Shown here piece by piece: positions 15,362 to 24,306 of a stretch of 64,000 bases of DNA. Position 1 is the stretch's first letter. Each line of letters begins with the position of its first letter. This DNA comes from Kribbella flavida DSM 17836. GTDB lineage: Bacteria > Actinomycetota > Actinomycetes > Propionibacteriales > Kribbellaceae. A program made the translations under genes and the position numbers. The stretch is taken from the NCBI RefSeq assembly GCF_000024345.1, contig NC_013729.1:7254001-7318000 (forward strand). Reading direction: 5' to 3'. Below the pieces are notes generated by a model, which had not been told where the DNA came from, did not search any database, and saw only the letters and a program-made list of their open reading frames with translations.

Positions 15362-17926
15362 TCATCGAGTCCCTCCCCGCTCCAGCCGGCCCGGCACCGG
15401 CGCGTCCTCGGCCATTGTTGCCGAGGGCATCGAGACCACCATGGTCAGGCCACCGCCGGGCGTGTCCTCCGGCCGCAGCGAGCCACCCATCGCCTCCGCC
15501 AGTCCGCGAGCCAGGGCGAGACCGAGCCCCACCCCGGTGGTGTTGTCGGTGTCGCCCAGCCGCTGGAACGGGGCGAACACCCGGTCCCGGTCCTCGGCGG
15601 GAAGACCCGGCCCGCGGTCGACCACCCGGATCTCCACCACGTCGCCGAGCACGCTGCCGGTGAGCAGCGGTTCGCGCCCGGGCGGCGAGTACCGGATCGC
15701 GTTGGTCAGCAGGTTCGCGACCACGCGCTCCAGCAACGCGGGATCGGCGTCGACCAGCGGCAGCGTGCCCGGCAGGTCGATCGTCACCTCTGCCGGTCCC
15801 AGCTCCGCCAGTACGCCGGGCAGGATCTCGTCCAGCGCGGTCGGCCGGGTGAACACGGGCAGTACGCCGGCCTGCAGGCGACTGAGGTCGAGCAGGTTGT
15901 CGACCAGTCGGCTCAGCCGGTCGAGCGACTCGTCGGCGGTCGCCAGCAGTTCGTCGCGCTCGGCCGGACTCCAGTCGACGTCGGAGCTGCGCAGACTCGT
16001 CACCGAAGCCTTGGCCGAGGCCAGCGGGGACCGCAGATCGTGGCCTACTGCGCGCAGCAACGCCGTCCGGAGCTTGTCCGCCTCGGCCAGGGGTTTGGCC
16101 TCCGCTGCCGCCTCGCTGAGCCGGACCCGGTCGACCAGCGCGGCGGCGTGCGCGGCGAAGGCGCCGACCAGGCGGCGCTCGTCGGCGGCCAGGGACCGGC
16201 CCTGCAGGACCAGCACCAGGCCGTCGCGGCCCGGGATCTCGGCGTCCCCTTCCTCGGGACGCCGGCAGGTCGGCGTACCGGCGGAGGCGAGGGGGCGCCA
16301 GGTCTCGGTCAGCTCGTCGCTGTCGACGCGTTCCATCAGGCAGGCCGAGGTCATGCCGAACGCCTCGCGGACCCGCTCCAGCAGCGCCTGCAACGCCGTC
16401 TCGCCGCGGAGGACCGTGCCGGCCAGCGTCGCGAGCGTCTCCGCCTCCGCGGCGGCCCGAGCGGCCTGCCGGGTCCGGCGGGCGGCCCGGTCGACCACCG
16501 AGGACACCAGCGCGGCGACCGCGACGAAAATGCCCAGGGCCAGCGCGTTGTTGGGCTCGGCGATGGTGAAGGCCCGGGTCGGCGGGGTGAAGAAGAAGTT
16601 CAGCACCACGGTCCCGGCGACCGCCGTCAGCAGCGCGGGCCACAGGCCACCGACCAGCGCGACCACCACGACCGCGAACAGGAAGGCCAGCACGTTGCTG
16701 GTCAGGTTGAGCGTGTCACCGCCGAGGCCGAGCGCGAGCGCCAGCACCGGCGGCAGCAGGACGGCCAGCGCGAAGCCGTACGCCAGCCGTCGCCGGGACA
16801 GACTGCCCTGCGCCTGGGGCAGCCGGCCGCGGCCCATCTCGGCGTGGGTGACGATGTGCACGTCGATGTCGCCGGACTCACGGATGGTGGTCGCGCCGAT
16901 GCCAGGTCCGGTGAGCAGCGTGGACAGAAAGGTCCGCCGGCTGCCGCCGAGCACCAGCTGGGTCGCGTTCTCCGCCCGGGCGAACGTGAGCAGAGCAGCC
17001 GGAACGTCGTCGCCGACCACCTGGTGGTAGCTGCCGCCGAGGCTCTCGACCAGCTGCCGCTGCTGGGCAAGCCTGCCGGGGTCGGCACCGGTCAGCCCGT
17101 CCGACCGGGTGACGTGCACGGCGAGCAGGTCACCCCCGGCCGAGCGGGCGGCGATCCGGGCCGCCCGCCGGATCAGAGTCTCGCCTTCGGGCCCGCCGGT
17201 CAGCGCCACCACGACCCGCTCGCGGGCCTCCCAGGTGGTGTCGATCTGGTGCTGCTCGCGGTACTGCTGCAGCCCGGCGTCGACCCGGTCGGCCAGCCAG
17301 AGCAGCGCCAGCTCGCGCAGGGCCGACAGGTTGCCGATCCGGAAGTAGTTGCCGAGGGCAGCATCCACCTTGTCCGCGGCGTACACGTTGCCGTGCGCCA
17401 TCCGCCGGCGCAGCGCCTCCGGGGCCATGTCGACCAGCTCGATCTGGTGCGCCGCCCGGACCACCCGGTCCGGCACGGTCTCACGCTGCGGCACCCCGGT
17501 GATCTTCTCGACCACGTCGTTGATCGACTCCAGGTGCTGGATGTTCACCGTCGAGATCACGTCGATGCCGGCCCCGAGCAGTTCGTCGACGTCCTGCCAG
17601 CGCTTGGCGTTCCGGCTGCCCGGCACGTTGGTGTGGGCCAGCTCGTCGACCAGCGCCACCTGCGGACGCCGGGCCAGCAGCGCGTCCAGGTCCAGCTCGG
17701 TGAACGAGGCGCCGCGGTGGTCGACGAGGCGCCGCGGCACCACCTCGAGCCCGTCGAGCATCGCGGCGGTGTGCTCGCGGCCGTGCGTCTCGACGAAGCC
17801 GACCACCACGTCGGTGCCGCGCTCCCGCCGCCGTTGCGCCTCGCCCAGCATCTTGTAGGTCTTGCCGACGCCGGGCGCGGCGCCGAGGTAGATCCTCAGC
17901 CGCCCGCGTCCTGCCATACCTCCCAT
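15362..17926 (-). CDS. kdpD: KdpD sensor histidine kinase
   Basis: Membrane sensor kinase of 854 residues that responds to potassium limitation and phosphorylates KdpE. Domain order: KdpD N-terminal domain with Walker A GAAPGVGKT (15-23) and DELAHTNVPGS; a universal-stress-like domain (about 240-370); four membrane helices of the DUF4118 type (about 390-490); a GAF-like region; HisKA with His629 in VGHDLRSPLAS; and an HATPase domain (NLLTNAIRYSP, DRGPGLP, GVGLGLALARGL). It starts 5 bases after kdpC ends on the same strand. MAGRGRLRIYL, three codons in, is an alternative start. Confidence 0.97.
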   Translation of the reverse strand: MGGMAGRGRLRIYLGAAPGVGKTYKMLGEAQRRRERGTDVVVGFVETHGREHTAAMLDGLEVVPRRLVDHRGASFTELDLDALLARRPQVALVDELAHTNVPGSRNAKRWQDVDELLGAGIDVISTVNIQHLESINDVVEKITGVPQRETVPDRVVRAAHQIELVDMAPEALRRRMAHGNVYAADKVDAALGNYFRIGNLSALRELALLWLADRVDAGLQQYREQHQIDTTWEARERVVVALTGGPEGETLIRRAARIAARSAGGDLLAVHVTRSDGLTGADPGRLAQQRQLVESLGGSYHQVVGDDVPAALLTFARAENATQLVLGGSRRTFLSTLLTGPGIGATTIRESGDIDVHIVTHAEMGRGRLPQAQGSLSRRRLAYGFALAVLLPPVLALALGLGGDTLNLTSNVLAFLFAVVVVALVGGLWPALLTAVAGTVVLNFFFTPPTRAFTIAEPNNALALGIFVAVAALVSSVVDRAARRTRQAARAAAEAETLATLAGTVLRGETALQALLERVREAFGMTSACLMERVDSDELTETWRPLASAGTPTCRRPEEGDAEIPGRDGLVLVLQGRSLAADERRLVGAFAAHAAALVDRVRLSEAAAEAKPLAEADKLRTALLRAVGHDLRSPLASAKASVTSLRSSDVDWSPAERDELLATADESLDRLSRLVDNLLDLSRLQAGVLPVFTRPTALDEILPGVLAELGPAEVTIDLPGTLPLVDADPALLERVVANLLTNAIRYSPPGREPLLTGSVLGDVVEIRVVDRGPGLPAEDRDRVFAPFQRLGDTDNTTGVGLGLALARGLAEAMGGSLRPEDTPGGGLTMVVSMPSATMAEDAPVPGRLERGGTR

Positions 17927-17930
17927 AGTG

Positions 17931-18560
17931 TCAGTTCAACTCCGCCAGATCCCGGTTGAGCGTGACCACGTTGACCGTCGGCTCGCCGAGAAATCCCAGC
18001 TTCCGGCCCGTGGTGTTCTGCCGGACCAGGCGCTGCACCTCGTCCACGCTCAGCCCCCGCTGCTGGGCGACCCGCCGCACCTGGATCACGGCGTACTCCG
18101 GGCTGATGTGCGGGTCGAGCCCGCTGCCCGACGCCGTCACGGCGTCCGGCGGGACCTGCGCCGGATCCACGCCCTCCAGCTTCGCCACGTCCGCGCGCCG
18201 CTGCTCAACCAGCTTCAGCAGCTCCGGACTGTTCGGCCCGTACTGCGAAGCTCCGCTGCCGGCGCCGTCGTAGCCGACCGCCGACGGCCGGCTCTGGAAC
18301 CACCGCGGGTCCGGGGCCATCACGGCGTTGCCGTCGGCATCCTTCTGCCCGGTGTCGCGGGTGTAGGCCTGGCCGATCAGGCCCGAGCCGACGTCCCGGC
18401 CGTCGAGCTGGACCATCGAGCCGTTGGCGTTGCCGGGGAACAGCACCTGGGCGGCGCCGGTCATCACCAGCGGGTACAGCACGCCGAGCAGCACCGTGGC
18501 CGCGAGCATCGCGCGAACCGCGACCGTGACCTGGCCGAACGGGCGTCTTCTGGTAGCCAT
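17931..18560 (-). CDS. kdpC: Potassium-transporting ATPase subunit KdpC
   Basis: The 209-residue single-span subunit that helps hold the KdpFABC pump together. It has one N-terminal membrane helix (MLAATVLLGVLYPLVMTG, about 18-35) followed by the periplasmic domain with GSGLIGQAY, PRWFQSRPSA, ASGSGLDPHIS, and the conserved end region VNVVTLNRDLAEL. It lies 17 bases downstream of kdpB and just before kdpD. Confidence 0.97.
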   Translation of the reverse strand: MATRRRPFGQVTVAVRAMLAATVLLGVLYPLVMTGAAQVLFPGNANGSMVQLDGRDVGSGLIGQAYTRDTGQKDADGNAVMAPDPRWFQSRPSAVGYDGAGSGASQYGPNSPELLKLVEQRRADVAKLEGVDPAQVPPDAVTASGSGLDPHISPEYAVIQVRRVAQQRGLSVDEVQRLVRQNTTGRKLGFLGEPTVNVVTLNRDLAELN

Positions 18561-18577
18561 CTGTCCTTTACCTTCTT

Positions 18578-20659
18578 CTAGCCGATGCCCGGGACGACCG
18601 AGACCAGCAGATCGATGAGTTTGATGCCGACGAACGGTGTGACCAGGCCGCCGAGGCCGTAGACCAGCAGATTGCGCCGCAGCATCGCGGACGCCGAGGA
18701 CGGCCGGTACCGGACGCCGCGCAGCGCCAGCGGAACCAGCGCGACGATCACCAGCGCGTTGAAGACCAGGGCGGACAGGATCGCGGACTCCACCGAGTCC
18801 AGCCGCATCACGTTCAGCGTCTCCAGGCCCGGGTAGGCACCGGCGAACAGGGCCGGCAGGATCGCGAAGTACTTGGCCACGTCGTTGGCGATCGAGAAGG
18901 TGGTCAACGAGCCCCGGGTGATCAGCAACTGCTTGCCGATCTCCACGATCTCGATCAGCTTGGTCGGGTCGGAGTCGAGGTCGACCATGTTGCCGGCCTC
19001 CTTCGCGGCCGACGTCCCGCTGTTCATCGCGACGCCGACGTCGGCCTGCGCGAGCGCCGGGGCGTCGTTGGTGCCGTCACCGGTCATCGCGACCAGCCGG
19101 CCACCGGCCTGCTCGGCCTTGATCAGCGCCAGCTTGTCCTCGGGCGTCGCCTCGGCCAGGAAGTCGTCGACGCCGGCCTCGGCGGCGATCGCCTGAGCGG
19201 TCAGCGGGTTGTCGCCGGTGATCATCACGGTCCGGATGCCCATCGCGCGCAGCTGGTCGAACCGCTGCCGCATGCCGTCCTTGACGACGTCCTTGAGGTG
19301 GATCACGCCGAGCGGCCGGGCCGCGTCGTGCGTGCTCACCGCCACCACCAGCGGCGTACCGCCCGAGGCGGAGATGCCGTCGACCAGGTCGCCCAGTCCG
19401 GCGTCCACCGCGCTGCCCTGGTCGTGGATCCAGGCGGTGACCGCGCCGGCCGCGCCCTTGCGGATCCGCCGGCCGTCGACGTCGACACCGCTCATCCGGG
19501 TCTGCGCGGTGAACTCCACGAACGTCGCGTGCGGCAGCTCCCCGGTGTGCCGCTCGCGCAGCCCGTACCGCGTCTTCGCCAGCACGACGATCGACCGGCC
19601 CTCGGGCGTCTCGTCAGCCAGGCTGGACAGCTGGGCCGCGTCCGCCAGTTCCTGCTCGCTCACCCCGGGCAGCGGGACGAACTCGGCCGCCTGCCGGTTG
19701 CCGAAGGTGATCGTGCCGGTCTTGTCCAGCAGCAACGTGTTCACGTCGCCCGCGGCCTCGACGGCCCGGCCGGACATCGCCAGCACGTTGCGCTGCACCA
19801 GCCGGTCCATCCCGGCGATGCCGATCGCCGACAGCAGCGCGCCGATCGTGGTCGGGATCAGGCAGACCAGCAGCGCCACCAGGACCACAATGCTCAGGTC
19901 GATCCCGGCGTACCGCGCGTACGACGGCAGCGTCACGGTGGCCAGCAGGAACACGAGGGTGAGACTGGCGAGCAGGATGTTCAGCGCGATCTCGTTCGGC
20001 GTCTTCTGCCGCGCGGCGCCCTCGACCAGCGCGATCATCCGGTCGATGAAGCTCTCCCCCGGCCGGGCGGTGATCCGGACCACGATCCGGTCCGACAGCA
20101 CCCGGGTCCCGCCGGTCACCGCGCTACGGTCCCCGCCGGACTCCCGGATCACCGGCGCCGACTCTCCCGTGATCGCAGACTCGTCGACGCTGGCCACGCC
20201 CTCGACCACGTCGCCATCGCCCGGGATGACCTGACCAGCCTCGACGACCACCCGGTCGCCCAGGTCGAGCGCGGTCGCCGGAACCTGCTGCTCGGTCCCG
20301 TCGGGCCGCAGCCGGCGAGCCGTGGTCTCGGTTTTCGCCCGGCGCAGCGTGGCGGCCTGCGCCTTGCCGCGGCCCTCGGCGACCGCCTCGGCGAGGTTGG
20401 CGAACAGCACGGTCAGCCACAGCCAGGCGACGACCGACCAGACGAACCCGGTCGGGTCGGCGACGGCCAGCACCGTCGAGGCGACCGCTCCCACCTCGAC
20501 AACGAACATCACCGGGTTCTTCACCATCACCCGCGGGTCGAGCTTGCGCAGCGCGTCCGGCAGTGCGGTGAGCAGCAGCTTCGGGTCGAACAGGCCCGAG
20601 GGCGTCTTCTGCACCGCCGGCTGCTGGGGCGGGGCAGGGGTCAACAGCGGGGTGGTCAC
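18578..20659 (-). CDS. kdpB: Potassium-transporting P-type ATPase KdpB
   Basis: Catalytic P-type ATPase of the high-affinity K+ uptake pump, 693 residues. It has the phosphorylation motif DKTGTIT with Asp312, the TGES actuator loop (ITGESAPV), MITGDNPLTA and the hinge GDGTNDAPAL, plus paired membrane helices at both ends. The GTG at 20659 overlaps the kdpA stop (GTGA), showing translational coupling; a much longer reading frame upstream is an artefact of overlap with kdpA. Confidence 0.98.
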   Translation of the reverse strand: MTTPLLTPAPPQQPAVQKTPSGLFDPKLLLTALPDALRKLDPRVMVKNPVMFVVEVGAVASTVLAVADPTGFVWSVVAWLWLTVLFANLAEAVAEGRGKAQAATLRRAKTETTARRLRPDGTEQQVPATALDLGDRVVVEAGQVIPGDGDVVEGVASVDESAITGESAPVIRESGGDRSAVTGGTRVLSDRIVVRITARPGESFIDRMIALVEGAARQKTPNEIALNILLASLTLVFLLATVTLPSYARYAGIDLSIVVLVALLVCLIPTTIGALLSAIGIAGMDRLVQRNVLAMSGRAVEAAGDVNTLLLDKTGTITFGNRQAAEFVPLPGVSEQELADAAQLSSLADETPEGRSIVVLAKTRYGLRERHTGELPHATFVEFTAQTRMSGVDVDGRRIRKGAAGAVTAWIHDQGSAVDAGLGDLVDGISASGGTPLVVAVSTHDAARPLGVIHLKDVVKDGMRQRFDQLRAMGIRTVMITGDNPLTAQAIAAEAGVDDFLAEATPEDKLALIKAEQAGGRLVAMTGDGTNDAPALAQADVGVAMNSGTSAAKEAGNMVDLDSDPTKLIEIVEIGKQLLITRGSLTTFSIANDVAKYFAILPALFAGAYPGLETLNVMRLDSVESAILSALVFNALVIVALVPLALRGVRYRPSSASAMLRRNLLVYGLGGLVTPFVGIKLIDLLVSVVPGIG

Positions 20660-22317
20660 AGTCCCTCCGCGAGGGGTCCGAGAGTGAGAGCGGGGAAGTA
20701 GGTCAGGCCGGTGACGATCAGCACCACGCCGACGAGCAGCGTGACGAACAAGGCCCGGTGGGTGGGCAACGTGCCGTCGGTCACCGGCACCGGCTGCTGC
20801 CGGGCGAACGACCCGGCCAGGGCGAGAACCAGCAGGATCGGCAGGAACCGGCCGAGCAGCATCACCACGCCCAGCGCGGTGTTGTAGAACGGGACGTTCG
20901 CGCTGAGCCCGCCGAAGGCACTGCCGTTGTTGTTGCCCGCGGACGTGAAGGCGTACAGCACCTCGGTGAAACCGTGCGGGCTGCCGGTGTTGAAGATCGA
21001 CGCCCGCGCCGTGGCCAGTCCCATCGCGATCGCGCTGCCGGTCAGGACCAGCGCCGGCGTGGTCAGGATGTACAGCGAGACCAGCTTCATCTCGCGGGCG
21101 GTGACCTTCTTGCCCAGGTACTCCGGGGTCCGGCCGACCATCAGCCCGGCCACGAAGACCGCGAGCACGGCCAGCACGAGCATGCCGTACAGGCCGGAGC
21201 CGGCCCCGCCGGGTGAGACCTCGCCCAGCATCATGTGGAACAGCGCGGTGCCACCACCGAGCGGGGTGAACGAGTCGTGCGCCGCGTTGACCGCGCCCGT
21301 CGACGTACCGGTGGTGGAGGCGGCGAACAGCGCCGACGCCCACTCGCCGAAACGGGTCTCCTTGCCCTCCATCGCGGCGCCGGCCGCCTGGGTTGCGGAG
21401 CCCCCGCCGCGGGTCTCGAACGCGGTCGCGGCGATGGTGAACACCGCCCAGAGCGTGGCCATCACGCCGAGGACCGCGGAGCCCTGCCGCGTGTCCTTGA
21501 CCAGCAGGCCGAAGGTCCGGGTCAGGCAGACCGGGATCAGCAGCAGCAGGAAGATCTCGAACAGGTTGGACACCGGGTTCGGGTTCTCGAACGGGTGTCC
21601 CGAGTTGGCGTTGTAGAAGCCGCCGCCGTTGGTCCCGAGCTGCTTGATCACCTCCTGGCCGGCCACCGGACCGCCCGGGACGGACTGCGGCTGACCGGTG
21701 AGCGTGGTCACCTCGTGGGCGCCCGAGAAGTTCTGCACCACGCCAGTCGCGACCAGGACCAGCCCACCGACGACCGCGAGCGGCAGCAGCACCCGGAGCA
21801 CTGTCCGGGTGAGGTCGACCCAGAAGTTGCCCAGCCGCTCGGTCCTCGACCGGGAGAACCCCCGGATCAGCGCGATCGCGACCGCGATGCCGACGGCCGC
21901 GGACAGGAAGTTCTGCACCGCGAGCCCGGCGAACTGGATCAGGTGCCCCATCGTCGCCTCGGGCGAGTAGGACTGCCAGTTCGTGTTCGAGACGAACGAC
22001 GCCGCGGTGTTGAACGCCGATCCGGATCCCACACCCGGCAGCCCGAGCGACAACGGCAGGTACGCCTGCAGCCGCTGGAGCAGGTACAGCAGGACCAGGC
22101 CGACCACGGAGAAGGCCAGTACCGAGCGGGCGTAGACCGCCCAGGTCTGGTCCGCCTTCGCGTCGACACCCAGCATCTTGTAGGCGCCGCGCTCCACCCG
22201 GGTGTCCCGGCCGGCCGTGTAGACCCGGGCCAGGTACCCGCCGAGCGGCCGGTAGGCGGCCGCCAGGAGCAGGAGGAGCAGAGCGGCCTGGAGCAGGCCG
22301 GCGGCGGTGTCGGACAT
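20656..22317 (-). CDS. kdpA: Potassium-binding channel subunit KdpA
   Basis: Channel-like subunit of the KdpFABC pump, 553 residues with about ten membrane helices. The selectivity-filter-like loops are visible as TNWQSYSPE, NGGGFYNANSGHPFENP, FGEWASALFA and SAGNNNGSAFGG. The ATG at 22317 overlaps the kdpF stop (TGATG). A TTG one codon earlier is less likely. Confidence 0.98.
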   Translation of the reverse strand: MSDTAAGLLQAALLLLLLAAAYRPLGGYLARVYTAGRDTRVERGAYKMLGVDAKADQTWAVYARSVLAFSVVGLVLLYLLQRLQAYLPLSLGLPGVGSGSAFNTAASFVSNTNWQSYSPEATMGHLIQFAGLAVQNFLSAAVGIAVAIALIRGFSRSRTERLGNFWVDLTRTVLRVLLPLAVVGGLVLVATGVVQNFSGAHEVTTLTGQPQSVPGGPVAGQEVIKQLGTNGGGFYNANSGHPFENPNPVSNLFEIFLLLLIPVCLTRTFGLLVKDTRQGSAVLGVMATLWAVFTIAATAFETRGGGSATQAAGAAMEGKETRFGEWASALFAASTTGTSTGAVNAAHDSFTPLGGGTALFHMMLGEVSPGGAGSGLYGMLVLAVLAVFVAGLMVGRTPEYLGKKVTAREMKLVSLYILTTPALVLTGSAIAMGLATARASIFNTGSPHGFTEVLYAFTSAGNNNGSAFGGLSANVPFYNTALGVVMLLGRFLPILLVLALAGSFARQQPVPVTDGTLPTHRALFVTLLVGVVLIVTGLTYFPALTLGPLAEGL

Positions 22318-22406
22318 CAAAACCTCTCGGGGAAGATCAGGGCCGCGACCAGGTAGAGGACCAGCGCCACGGCAATCACCAGACCGGCGACGTTCTCGGA
22401 GCTCAC
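22317..22406 (-). CDS. kdpF: KdpF small stabilising subunit
   Basis: A 29-residue membrane peptide, MSSENVAGLVIAVALVLYLV followed by AALIFPERF, with the KdpF pattern of one helix and a C-terminal FPE(R/K)F end. It starts with GTG at 22406, and its stop shares bases with the kdpA start. It is the first gene of the kdpFABCDE operon. Confidence 0.95.
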   Translation of the reverse strand: MSSENVAGLVIAVALVLYLVAALIFPERF

Positions 22407-22621
22407 AGCTGCTCCACCCCCTGCGACAAAGTGCTCATGTCCCCACTGCACATCGGCGGCGGCCGCGTCCGGAGGTCTCTCGCAGGCTTCTCACACTGCG
22501 CGGGCCGGCTCTCACGGACTTCTCACGCACCGGGGTGCGGACACGAATTCGCGCTGGGGGCGGGACCACCCATACTTACGCCTGGCAATGAGAAGTCTTC
22601 GCAGAGTGAGGGAAGTACGCA
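22407..22621. promoter_or_regulatory. Divergent promoter region of kdp and the 22622 gene
   Basis: This 215-base gap must hold the kdpF promoter and its KdpE site on one strand and the promoter of the acidic protein gene on the other. I see no clear KdpE box or -10/-35 pair by eye. AGTGAGGGAAG just before 22622 can serve as ribosome site for that gene. Confidence 0.45.
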
Positions 22622-23263
22622 GTGACTGAAGTGGACGACCAGCAGCTCCCGGCCCAGGGTTCTGAGCAGTTCTTCTCCGACGAGACCCGCAAGGCGCTGG
22701 CCGAGGCCAGCCGGGCGCTGGCCGAGCGGCTGCAGGCTCACACCGAGGCCCTGCTCGCGATGACCGGGACCGAGGAAGACAGCGTGCTGTACGAGCAGAA
22801 CGCCCAGCTCGAGCAGCTCGTCGAGGGCTGGAACGAGGCCGTCTTCGAGCACACCGGGACCGCGCCGCTGCTGCTCGACGACGAGGTCGAGGAGCTCGAC
22901 GACGAGGAAGAGGCCGAGGAGCCCGAGCAGCTGATCAGCGTGGTGTCGCGGTTCGACCTGCGGGTCGTCGACCTGGAGGCACTGCTGGACGCCGGCCGGG
23001 CCGCGCAGGAGCGGCACCCCGTCGAGCTGGACGAGTCCGGCGACCGGGACCCGGTGGACTCCGCCGAGCAGGCCATCTACGAGATCAGCCGGGAGATCGG
23101 CGACGCGTGGTTCGAGCTGCCCGGCGTGGACCTGGTGGCCGGCGCCCGCGCGTACGTCGTACCGGAGCAGCCGTTCGAGCCGCTGGAGGCCGACGCCGAC
23201 GACGTGATCACCGAGATCAGCGCGCCGAACGGCATCGTGACGCACGCGGAGACCTGGGGCTGA
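22622..23263 (+). CDS. Acidic hypothetical protein
   Basis: A 213-residue soluble, strongly acidic protein of a family I do not recognise. The first 65 residues look helical (SDETRKALAEASRALAERLQAHTEALL). A run of Asp and Glu follows at about 80-105 (DDEVEELDDEEEAEEPEQ), then a predicted alpha/beta part. There is no signal peptide or membrane segment. The GTG start has a GAGGGAAG ribosome site. It is divergent from kdp and stands alone. Steady GC-rich codon use supports it being a real gene. Confidence 0.8.
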   Translation: MTEVDDQQLPAQGSEQFFSDETRKALAEASRALAERLQAHTEALLAMTGTEEDSVLYEQNAQLEQLVEGWNEAVFEHTGTAPLLLDDEVEELDDEEEAEEPEQLISVVSRFDLRVVDLEALLDAGRAAQERHPVELDESGDRDPVDSAEQAIYEISREIGDAWFELPGVDLVAGARAYVVPEQPFEPLEADADDVITEISAPNGIVTHAETWG

Positions 23264-23281
23264 CCGCCCCTCGACGGGCCC

Positions 23282-23310
23282 GGTGACCGCGCGGCCGGCG
23301 CGCGGTCACC
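23282..23310. terminator. Hairpin between converging genes
   Basis: GGTGACCGCGC pairs with GCGCGGTCACC around a short GC-rich loop. It sits between the acidic-protein gene and the converging RidA-like gene and could serve both. Confidence 0.6.
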
Positions 23311-23321
23311 CGGCCTGTTTG

Positions 23322-23720
23322 CTAGCCGACGGCGATCGCCTCGATCTCGAGCAGCCACTCCTCGGCGTAGATGTCGCAGATGATGATGGTCAGCGCCGGG
23401 GCGTGGTCGCCGAGCACCTCCTCGCGGATCTTCGAGTTCGCCGCCCGGTACTGCCGACCGGACAGGTACGTGGTGACCTTGACCAGGTTGCGCACACCCA
23501 GGCCCGCCTCGGCCAGCACGGCGAGCACGTTGCGCCAGACCATCCGGCACTGGTCCTCGAAGTCGTCCGGGATCCGGCCCTGGTCGTCACCCCAGGGCAC
23601 CTGACCGCTGACGAACACCATCCGGCCGGCCCCGGTCACCTCGACGCCGTGCGTGTAGTTGCCGGTCGCGGCCGGCAGGATCGCCGGGTTCAGCGGCGTG
23701 ATCGTGGGTTCGGTGCGCAC
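23322..23720 (-). CDS. RidA/YjgF-family protein lacking the catalytic arginine
   Basis: A 132-residue Rid-family protein; active members deaminate reactive enamines and imines as trimers. Family features include VFVSGQVPWGDDQG, VWRNVLAVLAEAGLGVRNLVKVTTYLSG and the end LLEIEAIAVG. The block that carries the essential Arg in RidA (R-S/T-x-V-E-V) reads APALTIIICDI here, so the deaminase Arg is missing. It may belong to one of the divergent Rid subfamilies. No clear operon partner. Confidence 0.85.
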   Translation of the reverse strand: MRTEPTITPLNPAILPAATGNYTHGVEVTGAGRMVFVSGQVPWGDDQGRIPDDFEDQCRMVWRNVLAVLAEAGLGVRNLVKVTTYLSGRQYRAANSKIREEVLGDHAPALTIIICDIYAEEWLLEIEAIAVG

Positions 23721-23766
23721 AGTGTTCCCTTCGGTTCGGTGAACCGTATGTCTACCGTGCGAAGGG

Positions 23767-24306
23767 TCAGAAGAACACCTCGTCCACCGCGTCCCGGCGC
23801 TGGTACGGCCGCCAGCCGGTCAGGCCCGGATGGACCAGCCAGCGCACCCGGCCGTCGTACTCCAGGTTCGTGCCGGGGGCCGCGACCCAGTCGTCCGGCC
23901 CGGAGTGCAGGACGCCGTCCGCCGCCCGCACCTGAGCGGCCGGGATCGAGCCGGGGACCAGGAAGAACCACCAGCGGCGATGGGCCGGCGCCATCGCGGT
24001 GGGACAGGTTGTCTTCAGCAACTGGTTGAGCAGGGCCCCGAACCGGGCCGGTACGTCGACCACGTCGAAGCTGCTCGTCGGCAACGCCAGGTCCCACGGC
24101 TGCCGGTCCCAGACGATCGCCACCTGGACCGGATCGGTGACAGCCTCGCCGACGAGGTGCGGTTCGACGCAGTCACGTAACCGGCAGGGACAGCTCCCGT
24201 CCCGGGGAACCGCCAGCGGAGCCACCGGCCACCCGTTGGCGGCGTACCGGAGGGCTCGTTCGCGCAGGGTGTCCAGGTGACGGCGTCGGAGCCAGTCCTC
24301 AAACAC
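23767..24306 (-). CDS. Prim-pol-like (bifunctional DNA primase/polymerase-type) small protein
   Basis: About 179 residues from the GTG at 24306. It contains LRYAANGWPVAPLAVPRDG and CPCRLRDCVEPH, which match the N-terminus of actinobacterial prim-pol domain proteins, and FDVVDVPARFG, where active enzymes usually have a DxD metal pair. The second Asp is replaced, so polymerase activity is doubtful. It overlaps the 3' end of the methyltransferase gene upstream by 8 bases, so the two are coupled. Streptomyces carry many such short proteins of unknown role. A start at 24366 is possible but would overlap more. Confidence 0.6.
   Translation of the reverse strand: MFEDWLRRRHLDTLRERALRYAANGWPVAPLAVPRDGSCPCRLRDCVEPHLVGEAVTDPVQVAIVWDRQPWDLALPTSSFDVVDVPARFGALLNQLLKTTCPTAMAPAHRRWWFFLVPGSIPAAQVRAADGVLHSGPDDWVAAPGTNLEYDGRVRWLVHPGLTGWRPYQRRDAVDEVFF

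Noticed and set aside
20660..21343. N-terminal extension of the kdpB frame
   Set aside because: It lies fully inside kdpA; the GTG at 20659 overlapping the kdpA stop gives the normal KdpB start.
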